This document shows positions 48,289-56,860 of a stretch of 64,000 nucleotides of DNA, piece after piece. The notes under the pieces are model-generated. The model was not told the DNA's origin. It did no database searches and saw only the letters and a program-made list of their open reading frames with translations. The DNA lies in the NCBI RefSeq assembly GCF_003345295.1, contig NZ_CP031055.1:1550001-1614000 (forward strand), in the 5' to 3' direction. This stretch comes from Vibrio splendidus (GTDB taxonomy: Bacteria; Pseudomonadota; Gammaproteobacteria; Enterobacterales; Vibrionaceae). A program made the position numbers and the translations under genes. Within the stretch, counting starts at the first letter, position 1, and every line of letters begins with the position of its first letter.

Positions 48289-49596
48289 TTGAATAGGATT
48301 CAAACAACTACATTAAGTTTAGCCATTGCAATGGCCTTTCCAGCTGCGGCACAAACTCTAGAGCAAGCCGTCGCTTTTACGTTGGAGAGCAATCCTGACA
48401 TTAAAAGTGCATACAATGAGTACGTTAGTAAACGTTATCTTAATGATGCTTCTGGCGGTGCTTATCGTCCAAGTATAGACTTGGATGGAGGTATTGGTTA
48501 CGAACATACCGATCTAGCAACTAACTCAAGCACGACCGATCTGACTCGGAAAGAAGCGACAATTACGCTAACTCAGCTTATCTGGGATGGGGCTAATACA
48601 TCGAATGATATTGACCGTACCGCGGCAGATGCGGAATCAGTGCGTTATCAATTGATATCTAATGCTCAAGATATCGCATTAGAAGTGACCAAGGTTTATC
48701 TCGATGCGGTAAAAGCCTATGAAGTGCTTTCACTCTCTGAAAACAACCTCGCAACCCACAAAAAAATATACAGCGATATTCGCAAGCGTGTTGAATCAGG
48801 TATTGGCTCAACGGCAGATATGTCACAGGTAGAAGCACGTATTGCTAAAGCGCACGGTAATTTACTTGCGGCGCAAAACAACCTTTTTGACACTCATACA
48901 CAATTCAAAAGGCTTGTGGGTCAATCTCCGTTAGGCTTAACCTTCCCTCGTGCAGATGCAGGCGCTATCCCTTACACGGTTGATGGCGCATTAGCAAAAG
49001 CGTTTAATCAGCACCCAGTAATTAAGATTGCACAAGCCGATGTAGACTCAGCGAAATTTCAATACAAGCAATCTAAGAGCACCAACTACCCAACGGTTTC
49101 TTTTGAAGCCGCTCAAACCTGGCGCGATGATGCCGGTGGCACTCCAGGCAGCAGTGACGAGTTTTCTGCGATGGTTCGTTTAAGATACAACCTTTACAAC
49201 GGCGGTTCAGACCAAGACCGTGCAGAAAGTGCCGCTTATCAACTAAACAAAGCGAAAGACCTCCGCGAGAGTACTTACCGTAATGTAGAAGAGAGCTTGC
49301 GTCTTTCATGGAGCGCACTTGATTTAACCGTTCAACAGAAAGAGTTTCTATCTGACCACGTAGACTCGGCATCAGACACCGTTATCTCTTATGAGAAACA
49401 ATACCGTATCGGTAAACGTACCCTTCTCGATTTGCTTAACACCGAGAACGAACTGTTCGAAGCCCGCAAGGGCTATCTGGATGCCAAATACGACGAACAG
49501 TACGCGAAATACCGAGTAATGAATGCAACAGGAAACCTGTTAACTGGGTTACGCGTCGAAACCCCTCAAGAATGGAATGAAAAGGTAGAATACTAA
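48289..49596 (+). CDS. lapE: TolC/LapE-family type I secretion outer membrane channel
   Basis: A 435-residue TolC-family protein with a signal peptide (MNRIQTTTLSLAIAMAFPAA, then AQ, with cleavage just before TLEQA) and the two tandem channel repeats ('LEQAVAFTLESNPDIKSAYNEY', 'AKAFNQHPVIKIAQADVDSAKF'), plus a C-terminal 'YRIGKRTLLDLLNTENELFEARKGYLDAKYDEQYAKYRVMNATGNLL', typical of AggA/LapE. I start it at TTG 48289 because GGAGAG lies seven bases upstream; an in-frame TTG at 48274 precedes that site. It would form the outer-membrane exit pore through which the divergent giant adhesin passes and in which its retention module would lodge. The inner-membrane ATPase and adaptor are not in this window. 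Gene symbol by analogy. Confidence 0.88.
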   Translation: MNRIQTTTLSLAIAMAFPAAAQTLEQAVAFTLESNPDIKSAYNEYVSKRYLNDASGGAYRPSIDLDGGIGYEHTDLATNSSTTDLTRKEATITLTQLIWDGANTSNDIDRTAADAESVRYQLISNAQDIALEVTKVYLDAVKAYEVLSLSENNLATHKKIYSDIRKRVESGIGSTADMSQVEARIAKAHGNLLAAQNNLFDTHTQFKRLVGQSPLGLTFPRADAGAIPYTVDGALAKAFNQHPVIKIAQADVDSAKFQYKQSKSTNYPTVSFEAAQTWRDDAGGTPGSSDEFSAMVRLRYNLYNGGSDQDRAESAAYQLNKAKDLRESTYRNVEESLRLSWSALDLTVQQKEFLSDHVDSASDTVISYEKQYRIGKRTLLDLLNTENELFEARKGYLDAKYDEQYAKYRVMNATGNLLTGLRVETPQEWNEKVEY

Positions 49597-50213
49597 TGAA
49601 GCTGATAAAGACTGTATTTCCGCTTTGTCTCATGATTGTCTCTGCCAACGTTTTAGCTGAAACAAGCAATGAAGAATTTGAATATCGAGCTCTTCCAGAC
49701 ATCACGCAAATTTATGATCTCGAAGATGATGATAATGACGGCGTAATTAACGCACGAGATCTATGTCCCGATACGCAAATTGGTGCAGAGATCGATAACG
49801 ACGGTTGTGGTTCATATTTTGAATCGTCAGAAAAGAAAGAGCTCCACATACTCTTTGCTAATAACTCTACGGAAATTAACCCTGTTTTCCTAGGGCAGAT
49901 ACGCCAGATGGCTGCGTTTTTGAAGCGTTACGAGGGTACATCGATTGAGTTACAAGGTTATGCCAGCAAAGTCGGCAATGCCAAACACAATTTAAAACTG
50001 TCAAAAGAACGAGCATCCCACGTAAGGCGTGCCCTTATCAGTAATGGTATTCAACCATCTCGAGTCAATATCGTGGGTCATGGCGACTCTGAATTCAGCA
50101 GTGATGACAGCCAAGTTAATCACGCACTACATCGAAAAGTTGTCGCTTCCGTTGTTGGATTTAAAGGCAACATCAAAGAAGAGTGGCACATCTTCACCAA
50201 AATAAAAAAGTAG
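49596..50213 (+). CDS. OmpA-like protein with thrombospondin-type-3 calcium segment
   Basis: A 205-residue exported protein with a signal peptide (about 1-21, NVLA|E), an acidic TSP3-like calcium stretch 'DLEDDDNDGVINARDLCPDT' (41-60) followed by a DNDGC, and a C-terminal OmpA/MotB-like domain (about 82-195). The peptidoglycan-binding Asp of the usual GHTD is Ser124 here (GYAS), while the partner Arg139 in 'LSKERASHVRRAL' is kept, so wall binding may be weak. Its ATG overlaps the channel gene's stop by one base (TAATG), showing translational coupling. OmpA-like proteins often accompany LapA/BapA-type adhesin loci; a role in positioning the pore or adhesin is inferred. Confidence 0.85.
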   Translation: MKLIKTVFPLCLMIVSANVLAETSNEEFEYRALPDITQIYDLEDDDNDGVINARDLCPDTQIGAEIDNDGCGSYFESSEKKELHILFANNSTEINPVFLGQIRQMAAFLKRYEGTSIELQGYASKVGNAKHNLKLSKERASHVRRALISNGIQPSRVNIVGHGDSEFSSDDSQVNHALHRKVVASVVGFKGNIKEEWHIFTKIKK

Positions 50214-50229
50214 GCTCTATCCTGCGCTT

Positions 50230-50271
50230 ACCATACTGAAACGTGATCTTTAGTTAACGTTTCAGTATGGT
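50230..50271. terminator. 15-bp inverted repeat after the channel-OmpA unit
   Basis: Perfect 15-base arms (50230-50244 and 50257-50271) with a 12-base loop, starting 17 bases past the stop codon. There is no T-run on either strand, so this may be an mRNA 3'-protecting hairpin or a rho-assisted end rather than a classical terminator. Confidence 0.55.
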
Positions 50272-50349
50272 GATAATTCCTTGAATAGCATGTACCTAAG
50301 CCGTCTATAATGTTAATCTTGCCTCGTTATCAACATAGAGAATTAATCC

Positions 50350-50700
50350 ATGAGCAAACTAACAGCTGATACTCAAGCAAATCTAGAACTTTTCGTTTCT
50401 GAAACACAAGAAACTAAACTGGTATGGGGCCTTCGTAATGAAGAAGGTTGGCTAGCATGTGACTCAAGTGAATTCGAAAGCAGCGAAGTGATGCCTTTTT
50501 GGTCTTCAAAAGAAGATGCTCAGACTCACAACGTTGAAGAGTGGGCTGACTTCGAAGTATTAGAAATTCCACTAGATATCTTTGTAGAAGATTGGTTACT
50601 GACTCTAGCTGAAGACGGCGTTCTTGTTGGTATTAACTGGAATGCAACATTAGAAGGCAAAGAACTTGAGCCTTCTGATCTAGCGAAATTATACATCTAA
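50350..50700 (+). CDS. DUF2750 domain protein
   Basis: A 116-residue acidic protein of the DUF2750 family, with the characteristic 'VWGLRNEEGWLACDSSEFES' (about 25-44), 'VMPFWSSKEDAQ' (about 47-58) and 'IPLDIFVEDWLLTLAEDGVLVGINWN' (about 73-98). No catalytic motif, signal peptide or membrane segment. The family is of unknown function and common in gamma-proteobacteria as a standalone gene. Between two hairpins, so probably transcribed alone. Confidence 0.85.
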   Translation: MSKLTADTQANLELFVSETQETKLVWGLRNEEGWLACDSSEFESSEVMPFWSSKEDAQTHNVEEWADFEVLEIPLDIFVEDWLLTLAEDGVLVGINWNATLEGKELEPSDLAKLYI

Positions 50701-50707
50701 TTTCCGA

Positions 50708-50736
50708 TATCGGTCGTGCGAACAGTACGACCGATA
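50708..50736 (+). terminator. Hairpin after the DUF2750 gene
   Basis: Perfect 10-base arms TATCGGTCGT (50708-50717) and ACGACCGATA (50727-50736), seven bases after the stop codon. No T-run follows, so the terminator call is tentative. Confidence 0.5.
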
Positions 50737-50862
50737 CACCTCTGATAAATATCAACAAATTAGAGACTTACCTCGCATAACCTCCTACCCATACCATTCA
50801 AAATTTGAAGCAACATCAAACTAATAATAGAATATCGTTCTTTATCTGATAGATCGTTTCTT

Positions 50863-52848
50863 GTGACTCACTCTGTTTTTATTGCCCTTCTACTGTTCAT
50901 TAGCTTTTATTCTCATGGCCAAGTATCAACACAAGATCGTCACCAGGACTCTCCTTTCAACTCATCTAATTTAGATTCAAACACGACTCCAAATGCTGAT
51001 TGGAACGCACTCTATCTCTCGACTCTAACTCATTCCCCATCGCGTGCATTAAACATGCTGCAAACCCGTTACACTGGTTCTACCGTCTATGGGGATAAGC
51101 TTTACCTTTCATCTCTGTTATATCAATACATGAGCCACCGGGATCAACCGTTCTATGGAATCGCTTCAAACGACAGTGAGTACCAAGCGATTGAAGAAGC
51201 GTTTATTTCTGCATTGATGAAAGATGGCCAAGGCCAATATGAGGAAGCGCAACAAAGCTTTCTGACACTATTGGCGAAGATGCAATCACGCAGTGATTTG
51301 ACTGGAAGAGCCCTGCTAAAATACCAGCTATGCCGATCGCTTAACGAGCAAGCTAAATATCATCAAGCGAACTATTACTGTTCTGCGCTTCAATCAGATT
51401 TACATAACATCGCTGACCCTGTGTTACCAAAGTTTGGTACTTATCGAGTCATCGCTAACAATCACCATTTCCGCAGTGACTATCAAGCCGCGCTAGATAC
51501 CTACCTATCACTGATAAACGTGTTCCCACAAGGACATGACATTTCGGGGATCTATAATGATGTGGGTAACTTGCTTAAAGAATTAAAGCAATATGAAAAA
51601 TCGGCAGAGTACCTCAAAGAAGCACTCACATTAAGAGAAAGTGCTTCTGATTTGATGAAAGCACAAGTGCATCATAGCCTTGCAGATCTCTACCTTAACC
51701 AAGAGCAAAGTGACTTAGCAATTAACCACTTTCAAACAGCAAGAACACTGCTGAGCTCATCTTCACATAGCTACGGTATCGCACTAACAAGTCTTGGCTT
51801 AGGAAAAGCTTACACTCAAATTAGGGACTATGATTTGGCAAGAGGTTACTTAGTCAACTCTCTGTCAGCTTCGAATGAATTAAGTAACGACGTCATTCGT
51901 ATTAACGCTTACTTGGCTATAAGCGATATGTTCGAAGAGCAAAAGCTGACAACCGAGGCGCTCAATTATGCTCAGCAAGCTCTAGAAGTATCCGAGCAAG
52001 TCACAAGACACAAGTACATCGCTCAGTCACTCCTGCAGCTTTCCGACCTTCATCAAGCGCTCAGCGATTACCAGCAAGCTTTCTATTTCTACCAGCGATA
52101 CTCATCTATACAAATTGAAACACGCGATATCGATAACAGGTTGGCTTTTGAAGCACTAGACCTGACCCACGCTAAATATGAGCAAGAATTGGAAAATTCT
52201 TTCCTGATAAATCAGACAAAGCTCGACCGCGTTCAAATTGAAAAAATGGAACATCAAAGATGGTTGTACAACGTAATTGTTATTCTGTTGCTGTGCGCCG
52301 CAAGCTTTACGGTATTAGCAAACAAAACGATTCGCACAAAAGCTTCCATCGATGCTATGACGAAAGCATATGGCCGGACCGAGATCATACGAAGAATCAA
52401 AAGAGTCAGACGCTGTAAAGGAACGGACAAGCAACATGTCCTCGTTCTGCTCGATCTGGATAGATTCAAGAAGATCAATGATGAACATGGACACCCTACC
52501 GGTGATAGAGCGCTCGTCCATATTAGCCAGCAAATACGAAAACACTTAATGAATGACGAATTGTTTGGTCGCTTAGGAGGCGAAGAATTTCTCATCATGC
52601 TAACCAATACCAAGCCTGTAGACGTGCGAGAGCGCGTCGAAGAGCTACATTACGCCATATCAAGCACCGTTTTCTTAACAGAAAGCAAAAAGCCACTTAA
52701 TGTAACCGCGAGTTTTGCTTATCTAGCAACCTCAAACGCATTAAGTGACTTTGATGACTTGTACTCTGTGCTTGACCAAGCACTGTATCAAGCAAAGAGC
52801 AACGGCCGAAACTGCATCATTGATGCTTACAACGAACCAATTGATTGA
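50863..52848 (+). CDS. Diguanylate cyclase with periplasmic TPR sensor region
   Basis: A 661-residue protein. The GTG start opens a signal sequence (MTHSVFIALLLFISFYSHGQ). Residues about 110-440 are helical TPR repeats ('YKSA/YEKSAEYLKEAL', 'SDLAINHFQTARTLL', 'ALNYAQQALEVSE'), a single membrane helix lies at about 467-487, and a cytoplasmic GGDEF domain occupies about 495-655. The active site is GGEEF (572-576), and 'LDLDRFKKINDEHGH' is intact, so it should make cyclic-di-GMP. The RxxD product-inhibition site that normally lies just before the active loop is absent (MNDE at the aligned place). Extracytoplasmic protein or peptide binding would control output. It is about 3 kb from the adhesin start; a direct link to adhesin retention is plausible but inferred. 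Confidence 0.92.
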   Translation: MTHSVFIALLLFISFYSHGQVSTQDRHQDSPFNSSNLDSNTTPNADWNALYLSTLTHSPSRALNMLQTRYTGSTVYGDKLYLSSLLYQYMSHRDQPFYGIASNDSEYQAIEEAFISALMKDGQGQYEEAQQSFLTLLAKMQSRSDLTGRALLKYQLCRSLNEQAKYHQANYYCSALQSDLHNIADPVLPKFGTYRVIANNHHFRSDYQAALDTYLSLINVFPQGHDISGIYNDVGNLLKELKQYEKSAEYLKEALTLRESASDLMKAQVHHSLADLYLNQEQSDLAINHFQTARTLLSSSSHSYGIALTSLGLGKAYTQIRDYDLARGYLVNSLSASNELSNDVIRINAYLAISDMFEEQKLTTEALNYAQQALEVSEQVTRHKYIAQSLLQLSDLHQALSDYQQAFYFYQRYSSIQIETRDIDNRLAFEALDLTHAKYEQELENSFLINQTKLDRVQIEKMEHQRWLYNVIVILLLCAASFTVLANKTIRTKASIDAMTKAYGRTEIIRRIKRVRRCKGTDKQHVLVLLDLDRFKKINDEHGHPTGDRALVHISQQIRKHLMNDELFGRLGGEEFLIMLTNTKPVDVRERVEELHYAISSTVFLTESKKPLNVTASFAYLATSNALSDFDDLYSVLDQALYQAKSNGRNCIIDAYNEPID

Positions 52849-52855
52849 CCTGAGG

Positions 52856-53551
52856 TTATTTATTCTCAGTCTGTTTGCGAACCAACTCAGCCATAATACC
52901 TTCACGATCACCTAGGTAATCGTTAAGGCCAACTTTACGCAGTTCACACGCTGGGCAATCGCCACAACCATCACCGATGATGCCATTGTAACAAGTCAGT
53001 GTTTTATTGCGAACAAGCTCAAGTGCTGAATATTGGTCGGCCATCGCCCATGTTTCAGCTTTGTTCAGCCACATCAGTGGTGTTTTAATATCAAGCTTCT
53101 TGTCCATGCCCTGTACAAGCGCAGAATTCATCGCTTTTACAAAATCATTGCGACAATCAGGATAACCAGAGAAATCTGTTTCACACACACCAGTAATCAC
53201 AGTTTCAGCACCGATTTGGTACGCGTAAATACCGGCCAGTGTTAAGAACAGAATATTACGACCAGGAACAAAAGAGTTTGGTAGTCCATTCTCTTGTAGC
53301 TCATGAGACACAGGAATATCGTCACGAGTCAGAGAGCTGATAGCCAGTTCATTCAACAGAGTCACATCCATCACTTTGTGCGCTTTCACACCAAGCTCTT
53401 TCGACAACGACTCCGCAACTTCAATCTCGAGTCTATGGCGCTGACCATAGTCAAACGTAATCGCATGAACTTCATCATACTCTTTTAAAGCTTGAACAAG
53501 ACACGTTGTTGAGTCTTGACCACCACTGAATACTACGACTGCTTTTTTCAT
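52856..53551 (-). CDS. queC: 7-cyano-7-deazaguanine synthase QueC
   Basis: A 231-residue enzyme that uses ATP and ammonia to convert 7-carboxy-7-deazaguanine to preQ0 on the way to queuosine in tRNA. The N-terminal PP-loop 'VVFSGGQDSTTCLVQAL' (about 5-21) and the zinc site with four Cys around 'CYNGIIGDGCGDCPACELR' (about 187-205) are intact. It lies 60 bases downstream of queE on the same strand and converges with the diguanylate cyclase gene, seven bases away. Confidence 0.96.
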   Translation of the reverse strand: MKKAVVVFSGGQDSTTCLVQALKEYDEVHAITFDYGQRHRLEIEVAESLSKELGVKAHKVMDVTLLNELAISSLTRDDIPVSHELQENGLPNSFVPGRNILFLTLAGIYAYQIGAETVITGVCETDFSGYPDCRNDFVKAMNSALVQGMDKKLDIKTPLMWLNKAETWAMADQYSALELVRNKTLTCYNGIIGDGCGDCPACELRKVGLNDYLGDREGIMAELVRKQTENK

Positions 53552-53611
53552 CTTAAATCCTTACGAGAATCTTCTACTAGCGACTTATCTAGGCCAGTAA
53601 ACAAATGCAAC

Positions 53612-54280
53612 CTATGCGATGCTCAAATATTTGTGAGTTTGAATAGATAAACGCCAGTTACGTTCAATACAAGTATCAATACACAGTTGCGTTGCACGTT
53701 CTTTTTGGCTAATCGGCTGAAGTGCAATGACTGTATTTTCAGGAACATCGGCTCTAGCAATAAGAGCATCTAGTTGCTCGATATCTTTACCTGTACCAAC
53801 AGGGTGCTTGATTTCATTCGCACGAACGAGTGCGCTATCAAGGATATCCAATTTGGCTTTCATTGCGACTTTTGGTGACACCGTAACCCAAGTGTCCGTT
53901 GTGGCTTTTACTTCTGATGTTCCGCTGGTCTCAATCTGACAGCGACAACCGTGCTGCTCAAATGCTTCAGTAAGAGGGACAAGATCATAGATGCACGGCT
54001 CACCACCAGTAATCACAATGTGCTTCGCGGTGTAACCTTGCTTGATATATTCATTCACGATTCCTTGCGCATCGATTGCAGACCAAGTCGGTGAATCCTC
54101 TGTCTTAACCATAATATCACCAAGGCTCGTTTCATCTTCCGGCAACGCTTCCCAAGTCTGTTTGGTATCACACCAAGAACAGCCTACAGGGCAAATTTGC
54201 AGTCGAACAAAAACAGCAGGAACGCCGGTAAATACGCCCTCGCCCTGGATGGTTTCAAACATTTCATTAATCTTGTACAA
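53612..54280 (-). CDS. queE: 7-carboxy-7-deazaguanine synthase QueE
   Basis: A 222-residue radical-SAM enzyme that contracts 6-carboxytetrahydropterin to 7-carboxy-7-deazaguanine, the step before QueC. The cluster-binding motif is C-x3-C-x2-C in 'CPVGCSWCDT' (about 31-40), and 'HIVITGGEPCIYDL' (about 91-104) holds the AdoMet-contacting GGE. It begins at a TTG (54280) supported by GAGGG four bases upstream. Queuosine operons in some bacteria have a preQ1 riboswitch ahead, but I could not find one in the 185 bases upstream. Confidence 0.95.
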   Translation of the reverse strand: MYKINEMFETIQGEGVFTGVPAVFVRLQICPVGCSWCDTKQTWEALPEDETSLGDIMVKTEDSPTWSAIDAQGIVNEYIKQGYTAKHIVITGGEPCIYDLVPLTEAFEQHGCRCQIETSGTSEVKATTDTWVTVSPKVAMKAKLDILDSALVRANEIKHPVGTGKDIEQLDALIARADVPENTVIALQPISQKERATQLCIDTCIERNWRLSIQTHKYLSIA

Positions 54281-54465
54281 CTTACCCTCAGCTCAATCAT
54301 TTGATGAAATTAATCAACCGCAGACCTTAAAGCACTTGCCCCTTTTGGTCAAACAAATGAGTACTGATAAATGAGTTGATCAAAGCCCTAGCCTGAACTT
54401 TCAAGTTCCCTTATCCTTTCGCCCATTAGATTTCGTTAGCTTTTAATTTTTTAGTAAGGAACAAC

Positions 54466-55275
54466 ATGTACAAACTGATTGCTCTTGATATGGATGGCAC
54501 ACTGCTCAACAGTGATAAAGTAATTTCTCAAGAGAACAAAGACGCGATTGCCAAAGCACGCGCTGCAGGTGTGAAAGTGGTTCTGGCTTCTGGTCGTCCT
54601 TTAGAAGGCATGCAGAGTAAGTTAGACGAGCTTTCAATCAAAGGCGAAGATGACTTTGTGCTCTTCTACAACGGCTCTATGGTTCAAAACGTCTCTACAA
54701 AAGAACTCATTCACAGTGAGATCAGCAATGGTGAAGCCGCGAAAGAGATCGCAGCCCTCGCTGTACAGCTTGGCGGTTATGTTCATGCATTCAGCAAGAT
54801 TCATGGCTTAATCACGCCTGAAAACAATGAGTACACAGCTATTGAAGCGCGTATTAATGGCTTAGAGATTACCGAGTTCGACTTTTCTCAACTAGAAGAC
54901 GACCACGAAATCATCAAAACTATGATTGTCGCAGAACCAAGCAAGCTGACTGAAATCATCGGCAAGTTGCCACAAGAGCTTAAGGCTCAATTTACTATCG
55001 TGCAAAGTGCACCATTCTTCTTAGAGTTCCTAAACCCGAATTCAAACAAGGGTGTCGGTATTGAGGCGATAGCTAAGCACTTGGGTATTACAGCAGAAGA
55101 AGTAATCTGCATGGGTGACGCTGAAAACGATCATCATATGCTTGAATACGCTGGCCTTGGCATTGCAATGGAAAACGCAATGGAAGAAACCAAGAAACTG
55201 GCGGATCACATCACAGCGAGCAACGACGACCATGGTGTAGCGGTCGCGATTGAGAAGTTTATCTTCAACTCATAA
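54466..55275 (+). CDS. yidA: HAD-IIB sugar-phosphatase, YidA-like
   Basis: A 269-residue Cof-type HAD phosphatase, about the length of E. coli YidA (270). Motif I 'DMDGTLL' (about 8-14, catalytic Asp pair), motif II 'LASGRP' (about 41-46), motif III Lys in 'NPNSNKGVGIEAI' (about 191-203) and motif IV 'MGDAENDHHMLEYAG' (about 216-230) are intact, with the large C2-type cap between. YidA removes phosphate from small sugar phosphates; the in vivo substrate is not fixed. It is divergent from queE and closed by a terminator. Confidence 0.88.
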   Translation: MYKLIALDMDGTLLNSDKVISQENKDAIAKARAAGVKVVLASGRPLEGMQSKLDELSIKGEDDFVLFYNGSMVQNVSTKELIHSEISNGEAAKEIAALAVQLGGYVHAFSKIHGLITPENNEYTAIEARINGLEITEFDFSQLEDDHEIIKTMIVAEPSKLTEIIGKLPQELKAQFTIVQSAPFFLEFLNPNSNKGVGIEAIAKHLGITAEEVICMGDAENDHHMLEYAGLGIAMENAMEETKKLADHITASNDDHGVAVAIEKFIFNS

Positions 55276-55325
55276 ACGCTCAGCAGCTATAGTGAGAATT
55301 ACTTTTTGCTTGTGGCACAAATGAC

Positions 55326-55353
55326 AAAGGCTGTGCACTGCACAGCCTTTTTT
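55326..55353 (+). terminator. Rho-independent terminator of yidA
   Basis: Arms AAAGGCTGTGC (55326-55336) and GCACAGCCTTT (55340-55350) around a 3-base loop, followed by TTT. Good in the plus direction; on the minus strand it could also serve nothing nearby except read-through from 55376. Confidence 0.85.
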
Positions 55354-55375
55354 GATTTTATATTATTCGGTTCGC

Positions 55376-56788
55376 CTACTCTCTTTTCCATGGCAGACGA
55401 AACGCCACTACACCAAATAGAATCAAGATTGGGAAACGTAAGGTCTCAACGATAAATGAAGCGATGCCACTGAATGAGACGAAACTTCCAGCCCAGCTAA
55501 TCAGTAGATTCCCCGCTAACAACATAGCCATCACTCCAAATACAATCTTGAATGAGAACTGGCCGACCAAAGGCTTCGAATCCGTTAACGTTACTAAGCA
55601 TGCAATCGTCATCAAAATTGCTACCCAGAAAGAGAATGTTGGCAGTGGCCATATCACCGTGAGAACAATCGACAGTAAGCACAATGCCCACCAGACACCT
55701 TTAGAGCTTAATAAGGCACTAATATCAACATCAGGTTTCGCATCTAATCTCACGATGTGCCAAGTCGTTAACGCGCCCAATACGCCTCCCATTAAGACAT
55801 CACTAAAGAACGCACTGCCTGAATAAGACGTAAATAGCATAATCCACAGTAGGCCCGCGAGCACTATCAAAATCGATTTTTGCTCCAAGAGGCGCTTTAG
55901 TTTCCAAAAGACTAACAAGGTTAAACTCACCCACAAGCCAGCCAATAAACTTGGAAAGCTATAGCCACTGCTCATCACTAGCTTCAATGTTGGCAAGTAA
56001 GCATGCGGACGTGGAAAACCAAACCCTTGGTGGGCGATTAAAGTGAGCAATGTCACCGAGATCAAAGTGAAGCCAAACTTCAACGCGAAGTTACGGCCAA
56101 AATGCCAAGCAATTAGCGGCAATATCACGATGAAAACCCATGGCTTCGCTAACGAGTCAGTTAAAAGCACAGTATTCGCAAACACGCTTGGCATATTCTC
56201 GAACGCGTTTTGAAGCGACACAATCCAATTTAATTCAACTTGATGGACTTTCGGTGCCGCGCCCACCAGCTCAGTCACATACGTCACAGGTTGATCTGTC
56301 GCGGATAGAAAGAATTCGTTAATCTCAGACCATTGCTCTGGGTAACGGTATTGATTGGCTTGCAACTCAGTAGGTGGCAATAACATCGCGCGACTGACTT
56401 CCACACCATAATGAGGAGCAAACCAGATTGGTAGCTCAAAGCCACCTAACTCATTTCGAGCTTTGTAACTGATCACTTCAGAGTCAGAGACACAATCATA
56501 CACAACGGCACTGTCGGTATATCCCAACACATCACCGACCGTCACGGACAAGCCCGCCTCTTCCCAAGTTTCTCGTTGCGCCGCGACCGATGGCGGCTCA
56601 CCAGAAACCACAGTGCCTCCCGGTAGAGACAATTGCCCCGTGATCAATTCATCAACCAATACGATTTGGTTATCGGCACGTACTACACACAAGGCGCCCG
56701 CGATATGATCGGGCAAAGTGTTGCTTGCCCAAGCGGAAGTAGTACTTAAAAGAGATAATATGAAAACTAATAAATGTCGAATAGCCAA
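55376..56788 (-). CDS. NUDIX hydrolase fused to a degenerate PAP2-like membrane domain
   Basis: A 470-residue protein. A signal-like first segment (about 1-22, ending AWAS) precedes a NUDIX domain (about 28-165) with the full box G-x5-E-x7-R-E-T-W-E-E-A-G-L (about 58-80), so this half should hydrolyse a nucleoside-diphosphate-type substrate outside the cytoplasmic membrane. The rest (about 215-465) holds some eight membrane helices laid out like a PAP2 phosphatase: 'GFPRPHAYLP', 'SGYSFPSLLAG' and 'SYSGSAFFSDVLMGG'. In those motifs the catalytic His of PSGH is Leu, and the His of SRx5HxxxD is Ala, with Arg replaced too, so the phosphatase half appears inactive. The exported NUDIX part is notable. 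Family relatives occur in Vibrio. Confidence 0.82.
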   Translation of the reverse strand: MAIRHLLVFILSLLSTTSAWASNTLPDHIAGALCVVRADNQIVLVDELITGQLSLPGGTVVSGEPPSVAAQRETWEEAGLSVTVGDVLGYTDSAVVYDCVSDSEVISYKARNELGGFELPIWFAPHYGVEVSRAMLLPPTELQANQYRYPEQWSEINEFFLSATDQPVTYVTELVGAAPKVHQVELNWIVSLQNAFENMPSVFANTVLLTDSLAKPWVFIVILPLIAWHFGRNFALKFGFTLISVTLLTLIAHQGFGFPRPHAYLPTLKLVMSSGYSFPSLLAGLWVSLTLLVFWKLKRLLEQKSILIVLAGLLWIMLFTSYSGSAFFSDVLMGGVLGALTTWHIVRLDAKPDVDISALLSSKGVWWALCLLSIVLTVIWPLPTFSFWVAILMTIACLVTLTDSKPLVGQFSFKIVFGVMAMLLAGNLLISWAGSFVSFSGIASFIVETLRFPILILFGVVAFRLPWKRE

Positions 56789-56860
56789 CGAGTTTACCTA
56801 AAAATAAGAGAAAAAGTTAAAGACTGCTCTAGTGTAATCAAACACGCACAAAATCGCTGT

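Noticed and set aside
54281..54465. preQ1 riboswitch ahead of queE
   Set aside because: I looked for the short H-type pseudoknot with its C-rich loop and A-rich tail and found nothing convincing.
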